Shown here one piece after another: positions 32,152-43,212 of a DNA stretch of 64,000 nucleotides (its first letter is position 1; the number at the start of each line of letters is the position of its first letter). The translations under genes were made by a program, and so were the position numbers. The stretch is from Papaver somniferum. Lineage: Eukaryota; Streptophyta; Magnoliopsida; Ranunculales; Papaveraceae. The notes beneath the pieces were generated by a model. It was not told where the DNA came from. It saw only the letters and a program-made list of their open reading frames with translations, and made no database searches. Location: positions 6,486,088 to 6,550,087 of the forward strand of contig NC_039362.1 in NCBI RefSeq assembly GCF_003573695.1, in the 5' to 3' direction.

Positions 32152-34941
32152 CTTAGTAGCAAATTATGTTTAGGTTAAGGTTAATCACCTAATTATGCTA
32201 ATTAATTAAATAAATATTATTTTGTTCGAAACTTATCTTTTGTAACTTGAGAAGTAGTTGCATTTAGTTAGTTAGATCGTGGTGTTGATGAAACAAATTT
32301 TGAAACTATTTTAGGTTCGGTTGGTAAGGAGGAGGTGGTATATAAAAAGGGTGTAGAGTGTTTTTTTAGGAGAGAATGAGAAGAGGAGAGTTGATAATGA
32401 AAGAGTTATGATTGATTAGAACCTTGAAAGATTAGAGAGATATAATTAGAGACTTAGGAGAAGCTTCTAATGAGGATGATAGTAATGAGAAAAGACATGG
32501 AAGAGGAAAGATGATGAAGATATTCATGGAGTTATCTTTATGGAGAGATGATTGATAATCATGATGGAAAGTTGCTAGTGATGAAGGAACTCATTCAAGT
32601 GATCATGATAAACCTTATAAATGTTTGTAAACCGTTTCTGATGATTGGGTTGTTGTTATATATGAAAATATAGCTTAGAAACAATGAAACATAAAACTTG
32701 GAATACATGATTCCGTGCATGGTATTTTGTTTACTGCTTAATATGTATAGATTTAATTAGTTGCATTAGAGACATAATTGGACTTAGCTCTATAAATAGA
32801 ATTTATAATGCGCCGCATGTAGTTTGTGAGCATATAAAGTTTGTTGACCGAAAACTAGTCGACGCAGCTGAAACCATGTAGAAACAGTCGCGGGTAGGGA
32901 TAAGTAAAAGGGTTTCTAGATAGGTTAAAGCAATAATTAGAGAATATTCAGTAAGAAATTATTGTAGTGGGTGACCCGATGATTTTAAAGAACTTGATTT
33001 TGATCCTTTTGGATTTGTAATGGATTTTATAACGACCTTGGAAGTTGACCCCTTAGGCTGTTGGAATTCCTAACACTAGGAAGAATTAGAGTTTTGGGGA
33101 AGAAGATGAGTGAGTAGGCCGAGTTAGCTTCTGACTCAGCTGAGTAGGTGTGAGTCACACCAGTTCAGGCCTTGGAGCGGGTTATCGGGTCGGGTCGGGG
33201 GTTGACCTGATGGGTAAGTAAATGATTAGTGGGCTGGTTTAGTGGGGCGTGCCGGATTAGGCACATGGGTTTGGGCTTAGGGCCAGATTTAGTATTTTGA
33301 TGTTTTGGACCCTTTATGGTCCGAATTAGCTTTCTGTTCCTTCTTCACAGTTACAGGGTTTTTCGATTTAACCCTATTTGGATTAGTAGATATTGTTTTA
33401 TCCCAAAATTACTTATTACTAAGTTATAAAGCAATTAATAAAACTAGAATCACTAGTTAGCTCACTTAGCCCATAACTAGAGCATTTTATGAGATTATGT
33501 TATGAGCCTTGTATGATCTTTTGGTTAATATTTAGAGCGTTTGTGTGATTAACAATAATTTTCTTTTAATAACCCTCGATTCAAAAGACGAACCAGTGGG
33601 TTGTACATCTCAAGGCATGCGAGGCTTGTCATCAAAAGAGGTGGGAATAGATAACAAACTCTCTTGTATTCATTATTGTTTTACAAATTTATATCTTATG
33701 AAATGCATCCATATCTTTGTTAGCATATGATAGTGTATGCATGTATATATGTGTGTTATATAAACTAGTTTTCTTTTACACTTTGGAATTGATTGGATCT
33801 TTAGAAACAACTAATATCTGTGTTTTGGGAGTATTTACTTATTTTTAAAAAGTGATTCTTTCGATTGACTGGAAAAGTGGTTACAATCTTTACTTATTAT
33901 TAGCATGAAAGGGAGAAGGTTTCCTTTTGATTGGTGTGTGATGTGGTTTCCCAAAAGTTATATCTATATTTATGTATTAAAGGAGTGAAAATTGCTGCCA
34001 GCTAATAAACTATTAGGCGTGTACTCATGTCACCGAATATTATTTTCCCTATTTCTGTACGAGCAACGCATGTCTCATACATGAATGTTTACTGTTCTTT
34101 TAAATTACTTTTAAAAGATATTATATTATGTTTTGGTGTTTAGAGAGAATGATATTGAGAAAATTGTATATGATTATTGGATTTACGAGTGGGCGGATTG
34201 TGTGCTCTCCATTGTGTAAGCACTTCGATCGGATATAATGTTGTTACCATTAGATCTCTTTAGATACTTGATATGTAGAGCGCGCTTAGAATAAGGTACT
34301 GGTAAGGTACATTTCGTTTATGACTTGAGGACGGAAACCTCATGGGCGCTTTAATGATCATTGAAGAATCCACAACAGTCATGCCTTGCTACTCCGAAGG
34401 AAGACGTCGCTCAACTATTATTTATGTTGTGAATGTGTGTCGGTTTAATGGTTGGTAGAACTTTATTTTTCAGTACAACTTATTATTTTTAATATGTTTT
34501 ATCTGTTGTTCCGCGTTTTATCAGTTTTTAGCAAAACCTGCATTGTTTCCAAATCATTTTAGTGATTACTTGAAAGTTAGTTGTTATTTCTGCTGGGCAC
34601 CCCTTTTAGGGATGATGTGCTCACCCATTCCCACTTTCAGTTTCAGAGACAGATCAAGATGTGCACATGGCGACTAAAGATTCGAGGAATTGGTTTCGTT
34701 AGTTGGTTAGCTTCCGCTATGTTTATTTTTGTGTTTATATTCTATTTGGAAACCAACTCATTATTAAATATGTGTCACTTGAGAGGAATTCTTGTATTTA
34801 TTTCAAAGAGGGTTTAGATTCGGGTTAATCTTTGTTTAGAACTTCTTTCTTAGTGTTTTAAATAGATTTTTTAAATTGTTAGTGCATCATTTTATAGTTA
34901 ATCTCTTGGATTAGTCAGCTGCTAGCTTAGGGGGCGGTACA
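32152..34941 (+). repeat. 5' LTR, truncated at its left end
   Basis: It aligns with 37051-40427 at high identity from CTTAGTAGCAAATTATG onward and ends GGGGGCGGTACA. The first 383 bp present in the right LTR (36669-37051) are missing. The break abuts the LINE remnant, so a deletion or a LINE-linked rearrangement removed the LTR start and its target-site duplication. It preserves the empty target site (CACTTAGCCC, 33463-33472) of the MITE found in the right LTR. Confidence 0.8.
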
Positions 34942-34945
34942 GACG

Positions 34946-34958
34946 TTGGTATCAGCGA
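34946..34958 (+). other. Primer-binding site (initiator tRNA-Met type)
   Basis: TTGGTATCAGCGA, four bases after the LTR end, matches the plant initiator-Met primer-binding consensus TGGTATCAGAGC through TGGTATCAG. It fixes the element in plus orientation. Confidence 0.75.
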
Positions 34959-35532
34959 ATGGGAACTACCAGGTAATAACCAGTGCTAATTTGTGAGCTA
35001 GATTAGTTTAGAACTGGGTTGGGTTTCTGAGATAAATCTTAGTTCACTAAAAACAATCAAGAACAAAAATATTTTTGAATTGAATTGTTGATTGTTTGTA
35101 TAAAATGCTGATTTTTTTATTTATTGTGATGTGCATGTATGTTACTATATAAGATATGAAGTAAAAGTGTAGGTTGGAATCAGTTATCTTATAGTTAGAT
35201 ATTTCAATAGAGAATTAGAGATTAGTTAGACTCAATTTTTAACACAGATGATCTAGCACTAGAGAATAGTGAGGTTTGAAATTCTGGTGTGTTTGTGTTT
35301 TCTTTGTTCGTAGGAAACCATCGTCGGGTCTTGCTAACCTGGACATGCCAATTACAAGCTTGGATTACTATTCATATTGGGAAGACTTGCTTCTATTAGT
35401 GAACTGATAGATCCCAAATTTTTCTTAGAAACTAATAGAGTACCTTCTCTTGTATTTAGAACCATTAATCTATTAAATTAGAAATGAGGTTAAATTGTAA
35501 AAATAATTAAGATAATAGTTCAACCATTAGTC

Positions 35533-35533
<1 letters not shown>

Positions 35534-35571
<38 letters not shown>
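35534..35571. repeat. (AAT)n microsatellite
   Basis: About a dozen uninterrupted AAT/ATA trinucleotides within the element interior. Confidence 0.95.
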
Positions 35572-35574
<3 letters not shown>

Positions 35575-36652
35575 GATAATAGGATCACTAATAATCATAA
35601 CAAAAATAATAAATAGTATTGTATCGAATTTCATGTAAATTAAAAATCTTATTAGTAAATATAAAACGATAAAATTAATATAGGATTAAGTAGCTACGTA
35701 AAATTATTAGTAATTATTTACGGTCAGATTTTGTAAGTTAAATAAAATTAGAAATATATTCTTGTGTACTGGAATCAGATGGATAATATAAGACTTATAA
35801 TATTAGATCTAAGAGCGCACGGTTATATTACATAAAAAAAAGGGCTAAAGTTCTTAGTAATCTTATACTTAAAAATATCTTTAGTCTAGCAAATGATTCA
35901 ATAAATCACTGTAATTAAACAAATGCACATGAAATAGTAAAATACCAGACTTAAAGAAGAATAAATTTGTATATGAATAAGATACTTTACATTAATAAAA
36001 AAATCTAAAGACTATCAGGAGACACTAAAATTTTATGCAGACTCAAATTAAAATAATATTAAGTTACCAATGCCATTATTATACAAGATATAGTATACGG
36101 GTTCGATATGAATAAGTAAAATCAATTATAGTAAGCTTTACATGAATCTAAAATCATGCTTAGAGAATTAGGATTTAGTGTGTCAACTGGACTATCAACA
36201 AACTGATAACGATAATAATTAAGAGAGTGAGAATAGTAACGCATCAAATAATACAGATTTACGTGAAATAAAATTTGGATTAGTTATATGGATAAACCAT
36301 CAAATTAATTAATTATTAAATATTGGACTACAAATTTTAGCGCGAAAAACTTAGACATACTTTTCTGTTAGAAATTAATTTAGCATAGTGAGCTCAGAGA
36401 CAAGCCATTTACGAATAGAAAAGTAGTCTTTTGAACCTAGAGCTACAAATTATAAAATCTAGTTTTAGAAAAATTATATAGGCTTGTATTTCATTTCTTG
36501 TTGTTTCGAACTCATTTAAAATGAGTTGTTTTCTTTTGCACGTTCGTAAGTATGAGCAATACTTGCATTTAGTCGAAAGACAATATTTCTCTATATAAGG
36601 TGGGGAGTTTTGAAGACCATAAGGATGGATTTATTTTCGAGGAATAAAATAT

Positions 36653-36668
36653 TATAAGGTGGGGAGAA
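36653..36668 (+). other. Polypurine tract
   Basis: ATAAGGTGGGGAGAA immediately precedes the 3' LTR start TGTAAGGACCC. The plus orientation agrees with the primer-binding site at 34946. Confidence 0.75.
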
Positions 36669-39600
36669 TGTAAGGACCCTCAAGCACGTCGAAGCTATTA
36701 GACCAGTCAAAAGACGATTTAGCCAATAATAATGTAATTAATTTAATATAATCATTAGTTAATAGAAATTAATAAAAATAATAATTTGAACCTCAGACTA
36801 GTACCATTGGATAGATCTCGGAAAGTTAGGCGAAATGGACTACTCGAACGCGTTGAGTGGATACTGAACGAAGAAGATATGGCATGTGGAAAATCATAAT
36901 GGAAATTAGTCACCGTTGACTTTGACGGTGGGTCTTGACGTTGACCGTACCTGCATATTGACTGGACCTTCCTTTAGTAAAAAGGTTTCCCCTAGTAACT
37001 TTTAGTTGTCAGTAACAGTAATAGCTTTTAATTAATTTAGACCTAATTCTTAGTAGCAAATTATGTTAGGTTAAGGTTAATCACCTAATTATGCTAATTA
37101 ACTAAATAGATATTATTTTGTTCGAAGCTTATCTTTTATAACTTGAGAAGTAGCTGCTGTTAGTTAGTTAGTAGGTGGTGTTGATGAAACAAATTTTGAA
37201 ACTATTTTAGGTTCGGTTGGCAAGGAGGAGGTGGTATATAAAAAAGGTGTAGAGTGTTTCTTAGAAGAGAATGAGAAGAGGAGAGTTGATAGTGAAAGAG
37301 TTATGATTGATTAGAACCTTGAAAGATTTGAGAGATATAGTTAGAGAGTTAGGAGAAGCTTCTAATGAGGATTATAGTTATGAGAAAAGACATGGAAGAG
37401 AAAAGATGATGGAGATATTCATGGAATTATCTTTATGGAGAGATGATTAATAATCATGATGGAAAGTTGCTAGTGATGAAGGAACTCATTCAAGTGATCA
37501 AGGTAAACCTTATAAATGTTGTAAACCATTTCTGATGATTGGGTTGTTGTTATATATGAAAATATGGCTTAGAAACAATGAAACATAAAACTTGGAATAT
37601 ATGATTCCATGCATGGTATTTTGTTTACTGCTTAATATGTATAGATTTAATTAGTTTCCTTAGAGACATAATTGGACTTAGCTCTACAAATAGAATTTGT
37701 AGTACGTCGGGTGTAGTTTATGAGCATATAAAGTTTGTTTAATTCCGTTACAAATCGAGTGAGTTATTGTTGATCGAAAACAAGTCGACGCAGCTGAAAC
37801 CATGTAGAAACAGTCGCAAGTAGGGATAAGTAAGAGGGTTTCTAGATAGGTTAAAGCAATAATTAGAAAATATTCAGTAGGCAATCATTGTAGTGGGTAC
37901 CCGGTGATTCTAAAGAACTTGATTTTGATCATTTTGGATTTGTAATGGATTTTATAGAGACCTTGGATGTTGACCCTTAGGCTGTTGGAATTCCAACACT
38001 TTGAAGAATTAGAGTTTTGGGGAAGAAGATGACTGAGGCGGCCGAGTTAGCTTCTGACTCAGCTGAGTCGGTGTGAGTCAGACAAGTTCGGGCCTTGGAG
38101 CGGGTTATCGTGTCGGTTCGGGGTTGACCTGATGGGTATGTAAATGAGTAGTGGGCTGGTTTAGTGGGGCATGCCGGATTAGGCCCATGGGCTTGGGTTT
38201 AGGGCCAGATTTAGTATTTTAATGTTTTGGACCTTTTATGTTTCGAGTTAGCTTTCTGTTCCTTCCGAAAAGTTGTAGGGTTTTTCGAGTGCTTTTCGGT
38301 GACACCCAATTTAACCCTATTTGGATTAGTATATATTGTTTTATCCAAAAATTACTTATTACTAAGTTATAAAGCCATTAACAAAACTAGAATCACTAGT
38401 TAGTTCACTTAGAGCAACTGCAGTGGTGCGACCATACTATAACTAAACTAAAGACTAAAAACTAAAAAAATAGGGTTATATTCGGGGTTGCACGCTACTG
38501 TTATGGAGTAAAATTTAGTCAAACGTAAGTTCAAGTTACTCTCCAATTCAAACGTAAAATAACGTTACGCCCCAATTCAAATGTAACTTAAAGTTGCGCC
38601 CCAACCCCAATCCATAAGCAACTTAAAACTACGCCCCAATTCAATCGTAACTTAAATCTACGCCCCATTTCAAACGTAACTTAAAGTTGCGCCACCATTC
38701 AAACTTTTAAATTACGCCCTAATTCAAACGTAATTTCAAGTTACGCCATAATTCAAACGTAACTTCAAGTTGCGCCCAGCTCAAACGTAATTTTAATTTC
38801 CGCCCGGTACAAGACGTACTTTGAAGTTGCGCTCGACTATAAACCAAACTAAAGACCAAATATGGTTTGGTTTTTGGTTTTAGTTTAGTTTTTGATCTTT
38901 ACTCCGTTCGATAGTGGTTGATTTCTGGACCAAATATTTGGTTTTGGTCGTCGACTGTGGTTGCTCTTAGCCCATAACTAGAGTATTTTATGAGATTATG
39001 TTATGAGCCTTGTATGATCTTTTGGTTAATATTTAGAGTGCTTCTGTGATTAACATTTACTTTCTTTTAATAACGATCGATTCAAAAGACGAACCAGTGG
39101 GTTGTACATCTCAAGGTATGCGAGGCTTGTCATCAAAAGAGGTGGGAATAGATAACAAACTCTCTTGTATTCATTATTGTTTTACAAATTTATATCTTAT
39201 GAAATGCATGCATATCTTTGTTAGCATATGATAGTGTATGCATGTATATATGTGTGCTATATAAACTAGTTTTATTTTACACTTTGGGATGGATTGGATC
39301 TTTAGAAACAACTAATATCTATGTTTTGGGAGTATTTACTTATTTTCGAAAAGTGATTCTTTCCATTGACTAGAAAAGTGGTTACAATCTTTACTTATTA
39401 TTAGCATGAAAGGGAGAAGGTTTCCTTTTGATTGGTGTGGGATGTGGTTGCCCAAAAGTTATATCTATATTTATGCGCTAAAGGAGTGAAAATTGCTGCC
39501 AACTAATAAACTATTAGGCGTGTACTCATGTCACCGAATATTATTTTCCCTATTTCTATACGGGCAACGCATGTCTCATACATGAATGTTTATTGTTCTT

Positions 39601-40427
39601 TTAAATTACTTTTAAAATCTATTATATTATGTTTTGGTGTTTAGAGAGAATGATGTTGAGAATATTATATATGATTATTGGATTTACGCGTGGGCAAATT
39701 GTGAGCTCTCAATTGTGTAAGCACTTCGATCGGATATAATGTTGTTACCATTAGATCTCTTTAGATACTTGATATGTAGAGCGCGCGTAGAATAAGGTAC
39801 TGGTAAGGTACATTTCGTTTATGACTCATGGGCGCTTTAATGATCATTGAAGAATCCGCAACAGTCATGCCTTTCTACTCCGAAGGAAGATGTCGCTCAA
39901 CTATTATTTATGTTGTGAATGTGTATCGGTTTAATGGTTGGTAGAACTTTATATTTCAGCACAACTTATTATTTTTAATATGTTTTATCTGTTTTTCCGC
40001 GTTTTATCGGTTTTTAGCAAAACCTGCATTGTTTCCAAATCATTTTAGTGATTACTTGAAAGTTAGTTGTTATTTCTGCTGGGCATCCCTTTTAGGGATG
40101 ATGTGCTCACCCATTCCAACTTTCAGTTTCAGAGACAGATCAAGATGTGCACATGGCGACTAAAGCTTCGAGGAATTGGTTTCGTTAGTTGGTTAGCTTC
40201 CTCTATGTTTATTTTTGTGTTTATATTCTATTTGGAAACCAACTAATTATTAAATATGTATCACTTGAGAGGAGTTCTTGTATTTATTTCAGAGTGGGTT
40301 TAGATTCAGGTTAATCTTTTTTTAGAACTTCTTTCTTAGTGTTTTCAATAGATGTTTTAGATCGTTAGTGCCTCATTTTATAGTTAATCTCTTGGATTAG
40401 TCAGCTGCTAGCTTAGGGGGCGCTACA
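36669..40427 (+). repeat. 3' LTR, complete, with nested MITE
   Basis: It starts TGTAAGGACCCTCAAGC and ends GGGGGCGCTACA. The length is 3759 bp, of which 558 bp is the MITE plus its duplicated TTA, so the ancestral LTR was about 3.2 kb. It aligns with 32152-34941 with few differences. A TTGACTTTGACGG...TTGACGTTGACCG stretch lies near 36910-36945. No confident coding exon is present. Confidence 0.85.
38412..38966. mobile_element. MITE with TTA duplication (PIF/Harbinger-like)
   Basis: It starts GAGCAACTGCAGTGG and ends CGACTGTGGTTGCTC, an inverted pair. TTA is duplicated at 38409-38411 and 38967-38969. The sister LTR shows the unfilled site (CACTTAGCCC), proving insertion after the LTRs formed. 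The interior has about eight imperfect 25 to 30 bp repeats of AAACGTAACTTAAAGTTGCG followed by CCCC or CCCA (38525-38830). A 3-bp TTA/TAA duplication is typical of PIF/Harbinger MITEs. Confidence 0.85.
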
Positions 40428-40654
40428 ATTTGACTATATTTTATTCCTGGAATATGCAGATTTCCTTGGTGCTTCGCTAGGATTTATATTATCGGATATA
40501 GTGGCTTATTTCGAGGATTTCGTTTCACTTCGAGGATTTCGTTTCACATACCTAGTGTTTTGACTCGTTTATTGTGTTCAATAATAAGCAATTATTATAA
40601 TTGATAAACATACAAATTATTGTAAATGAATATTAAAGTAATACATGTATTTTC

Positions 40655-40875
40655 TCTATGTGTAGTTTTGATTTATAACTAATAAATACACATCCATATG
40701 CATGTGTAACTTGTAAATACACATGCCATACGCATGTGTAACTTCTGCGTACACATTGTAACTACTGAGTATGCATTTATATACAAGTGTAAATTTACAT
40801 TACACATGACATATGCATGTGTAACTTCTGGATACACATGCCATATGCATGTGTAAATTCTGTGTACACATCCAT
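40655..40875. repeat. Array of ACACAT-CCATATGCATGTGTAACTT units
   Basis: Five to six imperfect units of about 35 to 45 bp, each with a partly palindromic CATATGCATGTG core and a GTAACTTCTGNNTACACAT link, run from the end of the LTR flank into the G-rich array. Confidence 0.7.
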
Positions 40876-41115
40876 ATGTTGGTGGTGGTCGGCAGTTGCG
40901 AGAGGTGGTTGATGGGGGTCGGCGGTGGCGGGAGGTGGTTGGCGGTGATGGTCGGAGGTGGTTTGACGGCGGTGGTCGGAGGTGGTTGGCGGCGGTGGTG
41001 GTGGTCGGAGGTGGCTGGCGTTGGTGTTTAGAGGTGGTTGGTGGCGGTGGTGGTCAGAGGTGGCTGACGGTGATGGTCGGAGGTGGTTGGCGGTGGTTAT
41101 GGTCGTTGTAGGTGG
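40876..41115. repeat. G-rich GGTGGTCGGAGGTGGTTGGCGG array
   Basis: About ten imperfect units of GGTGGTCGGAGGTGGTTGGCG with GGCGGTGG inserts occur, all G-rich on the plus strand. Runs of GG spaced by one to four bases could form two-tetrad G-quadruplexes. The open frames here are by-products of the repeat. A similar GGTGGTGATAATCGGAGGAGG array lies at 42697-42830 and varies between the tandem copies. Confidence 0.8.
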
Positions 41116-41527
41116 TGGAACATCATCACACTATATTTTAATAATTTAGGACCTACATTGAAGTTTTATTTAATTACGGGATTGAAAATATGCATAAGGA
41201 TATCAATGTCTTTTAATATTTAGGGGCCTAGATTTAAACTTCTTTTAATTAAGGGCTTGATACTATGGGTTATTCATGGGTGAGGCCTTAGCCTAAGTTT
41301 CCCTCTCTAAAATTTGAACGATTTTTTGGGACCATGGTTTTTTTTAGGGGACCATGGTTTTATTTTTAGTAAGACATTTAGAAGTAAATCTAGGTCACCC
41401 CTTATCTAGATATTTATATTAATACCTAAACTACCCTCCTGATTATTTTGGATAATGATTAGTAAAATCATTATTGAAATGATTAAGCTAAAGAAGTAGA
41501 ATTATTGAGAGAGTAAAGTTAGAGAAG

Positions 41528-41791
41528 ATGAAGATGAAAAACATGGAAAATATTTTTATTTTCCAATTCACTAAGCTTGAGTATTCAAGTGATAATAGCT
41601 CATCTGATTCTTCATCTCCATCCTCTCCTAGATTATTTGTTAATCGTCACAATGATCTAGATATGAGTTTTTTCTTAGATGGTGAATGTATTCTTCCACA
41701 AACTCAATCTCAAGATGAAAATGATGGATTTTACCAACCACAACCGGAGGAAGAGTATTTGGGTACCCAAGTATGCTTCAAACTTAGATAA
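41528..41791 (+). CDS. Short ORF inside element A, unknown
   Basis: ATG-initiated, 87 residues, MKMKNMENIFIFQFTKLEYS followed by a Ser-rich tract and acidic segments. It lies just inside the left terminal repeat, where Mutator-like elements often carry a captured first exon or their own leader ORF. It has no recognisable domain and no copy in the later tandem units, because those begin at 41971-equivalent sequence. Confidence 0.3.
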   Translation: MKMKNMENIFIFQFTKLEYSSDNSSSDSSSPSSPRLFVNRHNDLDMSFFLDGECILPQTQSQDENDGFYQPQPEEEYLGTQVCFKLR

Positions 41792-41849
41792 TGGTGGTTG
41801 AATTGGTCCAAATATTCATAAAACTGTAAATTTTTATAAAAAATTCCTG

Positions 41850-42545
41850 CTAGGTTCAGGTAGTTCGGTTACCAAGTGTGAAGAACAGGTAACCGAACAC
41901 GGAGTTCGGTTAATAAATGTCAAGAACATATAGCCGAACACAGAGTTCGGTTTCTTTCTTCAAACACGCAGGTAGCCGAACTTTAGTAATAAGATTTACA
42001 TAGGTATGTTCGGTTAGTTCGCAAACTTCAACGCAACCAAGTTCCCAACCGAACTTCAGGTTAAAAGTAACCTAGTGTTAGAAGTTCGGTTGGTTCGCAA
42101 ACTTCTACATATTTTTCGGATCAATCGAACTGGGCTTATATATGCTTATATGCAATTAGGCAAACGTTCAGTTACTACGAAATTTATTTCTTGGCGAATT
42201 AGGTAGAGTTCGGTTACGAAGTTTCAAATGTAGAGTTTGGTTACAAAGAAAACTTAACATTTTTGCGAACGAACCGAACTTTTGGACTTCTCATTATTTT
42301 CGTAAACTAAAGTTCAGTGATATTATTTTGCGAAGGAACCGAACTTATGGACTTATCTTGTTCTAATACAAGGAGTTCGGTTAAAAGTATTTTTTGCGAA
42401 TTAACCGAACTCTGAGTTCAGTTAAGAAAAAGTTAACTCGTGATAACCGAACTTTTTGCGACGAAACCGAACGTTTTGCGATGTAACCGAACTAAAAGTT
42501 CGGCTGAGACTTGTTTTTTGCGACGTAACCGAACTTTTCTCTGAA
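41850..42545. repeat. Dense AACCGAACT / AGTTCGGTT motif field
   Basis: More than 25 copies of CCGAACT, AACCGAAC or GTTCGG occur in both orientations over 700 bp, often with TTTTGCGA or TTCGCAAAC beside them. The motif stops at the element's edge. The field is repeated at 51640-52205 and 61300-61860 in the tandem copies. The tandem-array junctions fall inside it. Confidence 0.7.
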
Positions 42546-42696
42546 AAAAGAAACCTCCATTAGACCTCTCTGCAACTTCCATTTTCAACTCATTTTGGTG
42601 ATTACTTCTCATTTATTCAACCAAAAACGAATCACGAGTAATGGGTTTGTGTGAATATCTTTGTTAATGTTTTAAATTAAGCGATATATATAGAGC

Positions 42697-42830
42697 TGAT
42701 GGTGGTGATAATCGGAGGAGGTGGTGGTGGTGGTAATCGGTAGTTGGTGGTGGTGATAATCGTAGGTGTTGGTGGTGGTAATCGGCGGTGGTGGGCGCTG
42801 GTGGTGTGAAGAGGTGGTGGTTATACATAT
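42697..42830. repeat. GGTGGTGGTGATAATCGG minisatellite, variable between copies
   Basis: Units of GGTGGTGGTGATAATCGGAGG and GGTGGTAATCGG alternate. The tract is about 135 bp here, longer at 52358-52510 and shorter and error-rich at 62005-62135. It accounts for much of the length difference between units. Confidence 0.75.
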
Positions 42831-43147
42831 ATATATAGGTGTTTATTAGGTTGGTTTTAAATTAAATTAGGTTAAAGGAAGGTTAGTCATTTGAACGCTT
42901 TAGGACACCCATTATAACTGCAGGGAAGGTGGCCTAATAAAACCATGGTCCCCTCAAAAAAACCATGGTCCCTAAAAAATCATTCTAAGATTTTGTGTCA
43001 AATGGGTTAGGCCCTAACCTTTAACCCGGCCCGCTTGTACGATTCTAAAATGGCCTTGCCACCATCCTTTAAACAGAGCCCTGCTCTTATTAGAATTCCT
43101 CGGTACTGGTTTTCTAAAGTTACTCAAACAACCATTGATGACAAAGT

Positions 43148-43163
43148 TATAATAAGTATATAT
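43148..43163 (+). promoter_or_regulatory. TATA-like box before the fusion gene
   Basis: TTATAATAAGTATATATG lies 50 to 65 bp before the proposed ATG at 43213 and is identical in all three copies. The right end of Mutator-like element A is only about 230 bp upstream of the ATG, so the promoter is either inside this short gap or supplied by the transposon end. Confidence 0.3.
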
Positions 43164-43212
43164 GTTGGCGGGACGGGAACCTTTTATAATTTTCACAAGG
43201 CAAACTCTTTAT

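Larger units (their letters stand above)
34942..36668 (+). mobile_element. Short non-coding interior of the long-LTR element
   Basis: The interior is 1727 bp, smaller than either LTR, and very AT-rich. It holds no ORF with gag, protease, RT or integrase similarity. The element (32152-40427) is therefore non-autonomous. The ratio of LTR to interior is unusual, since large non-coding derivatives normally have long interiors. It includes an (AAT)n tract and ends in a purine tract. Confidence 0.7.
41316..42985. mobile_element. Second Mutator-like element (element A)
   Basis: The left end GATTTTTTGGGACCATGG is inverted at the right end (CCATGGTCCCTAAAAAATC), and in each end the GGGACCATGG motif occurs twice. 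This doubled-motif layout is the same as in the 21558-26540 element. The flanks CTAAAATTT and TAAGATTTT are only a poor match for a 9-bp duplication. The interior is dense in AACCGAAC/GTTCGGTT (41850-42545), again parallel to the CCGAAT motif in the first element. No transposase is present. The copies at 51455 and 61117 are hybrids with a different left end. Confidence 0.65.

Noticed and set aside
40849..41111. Gly/Val/Trp-rich open frames
   Set aside because: By-products of the GGTGGTCGG array, open in several frames because the unit lacks stops.
41307..42994. 9-bp target-site duplication for element A
   Set aside because: CTAAAATTT and TAAGATTTT match only partly and the element boundary is uncertain by a few bases, so it is not claimed as a proven duplication.
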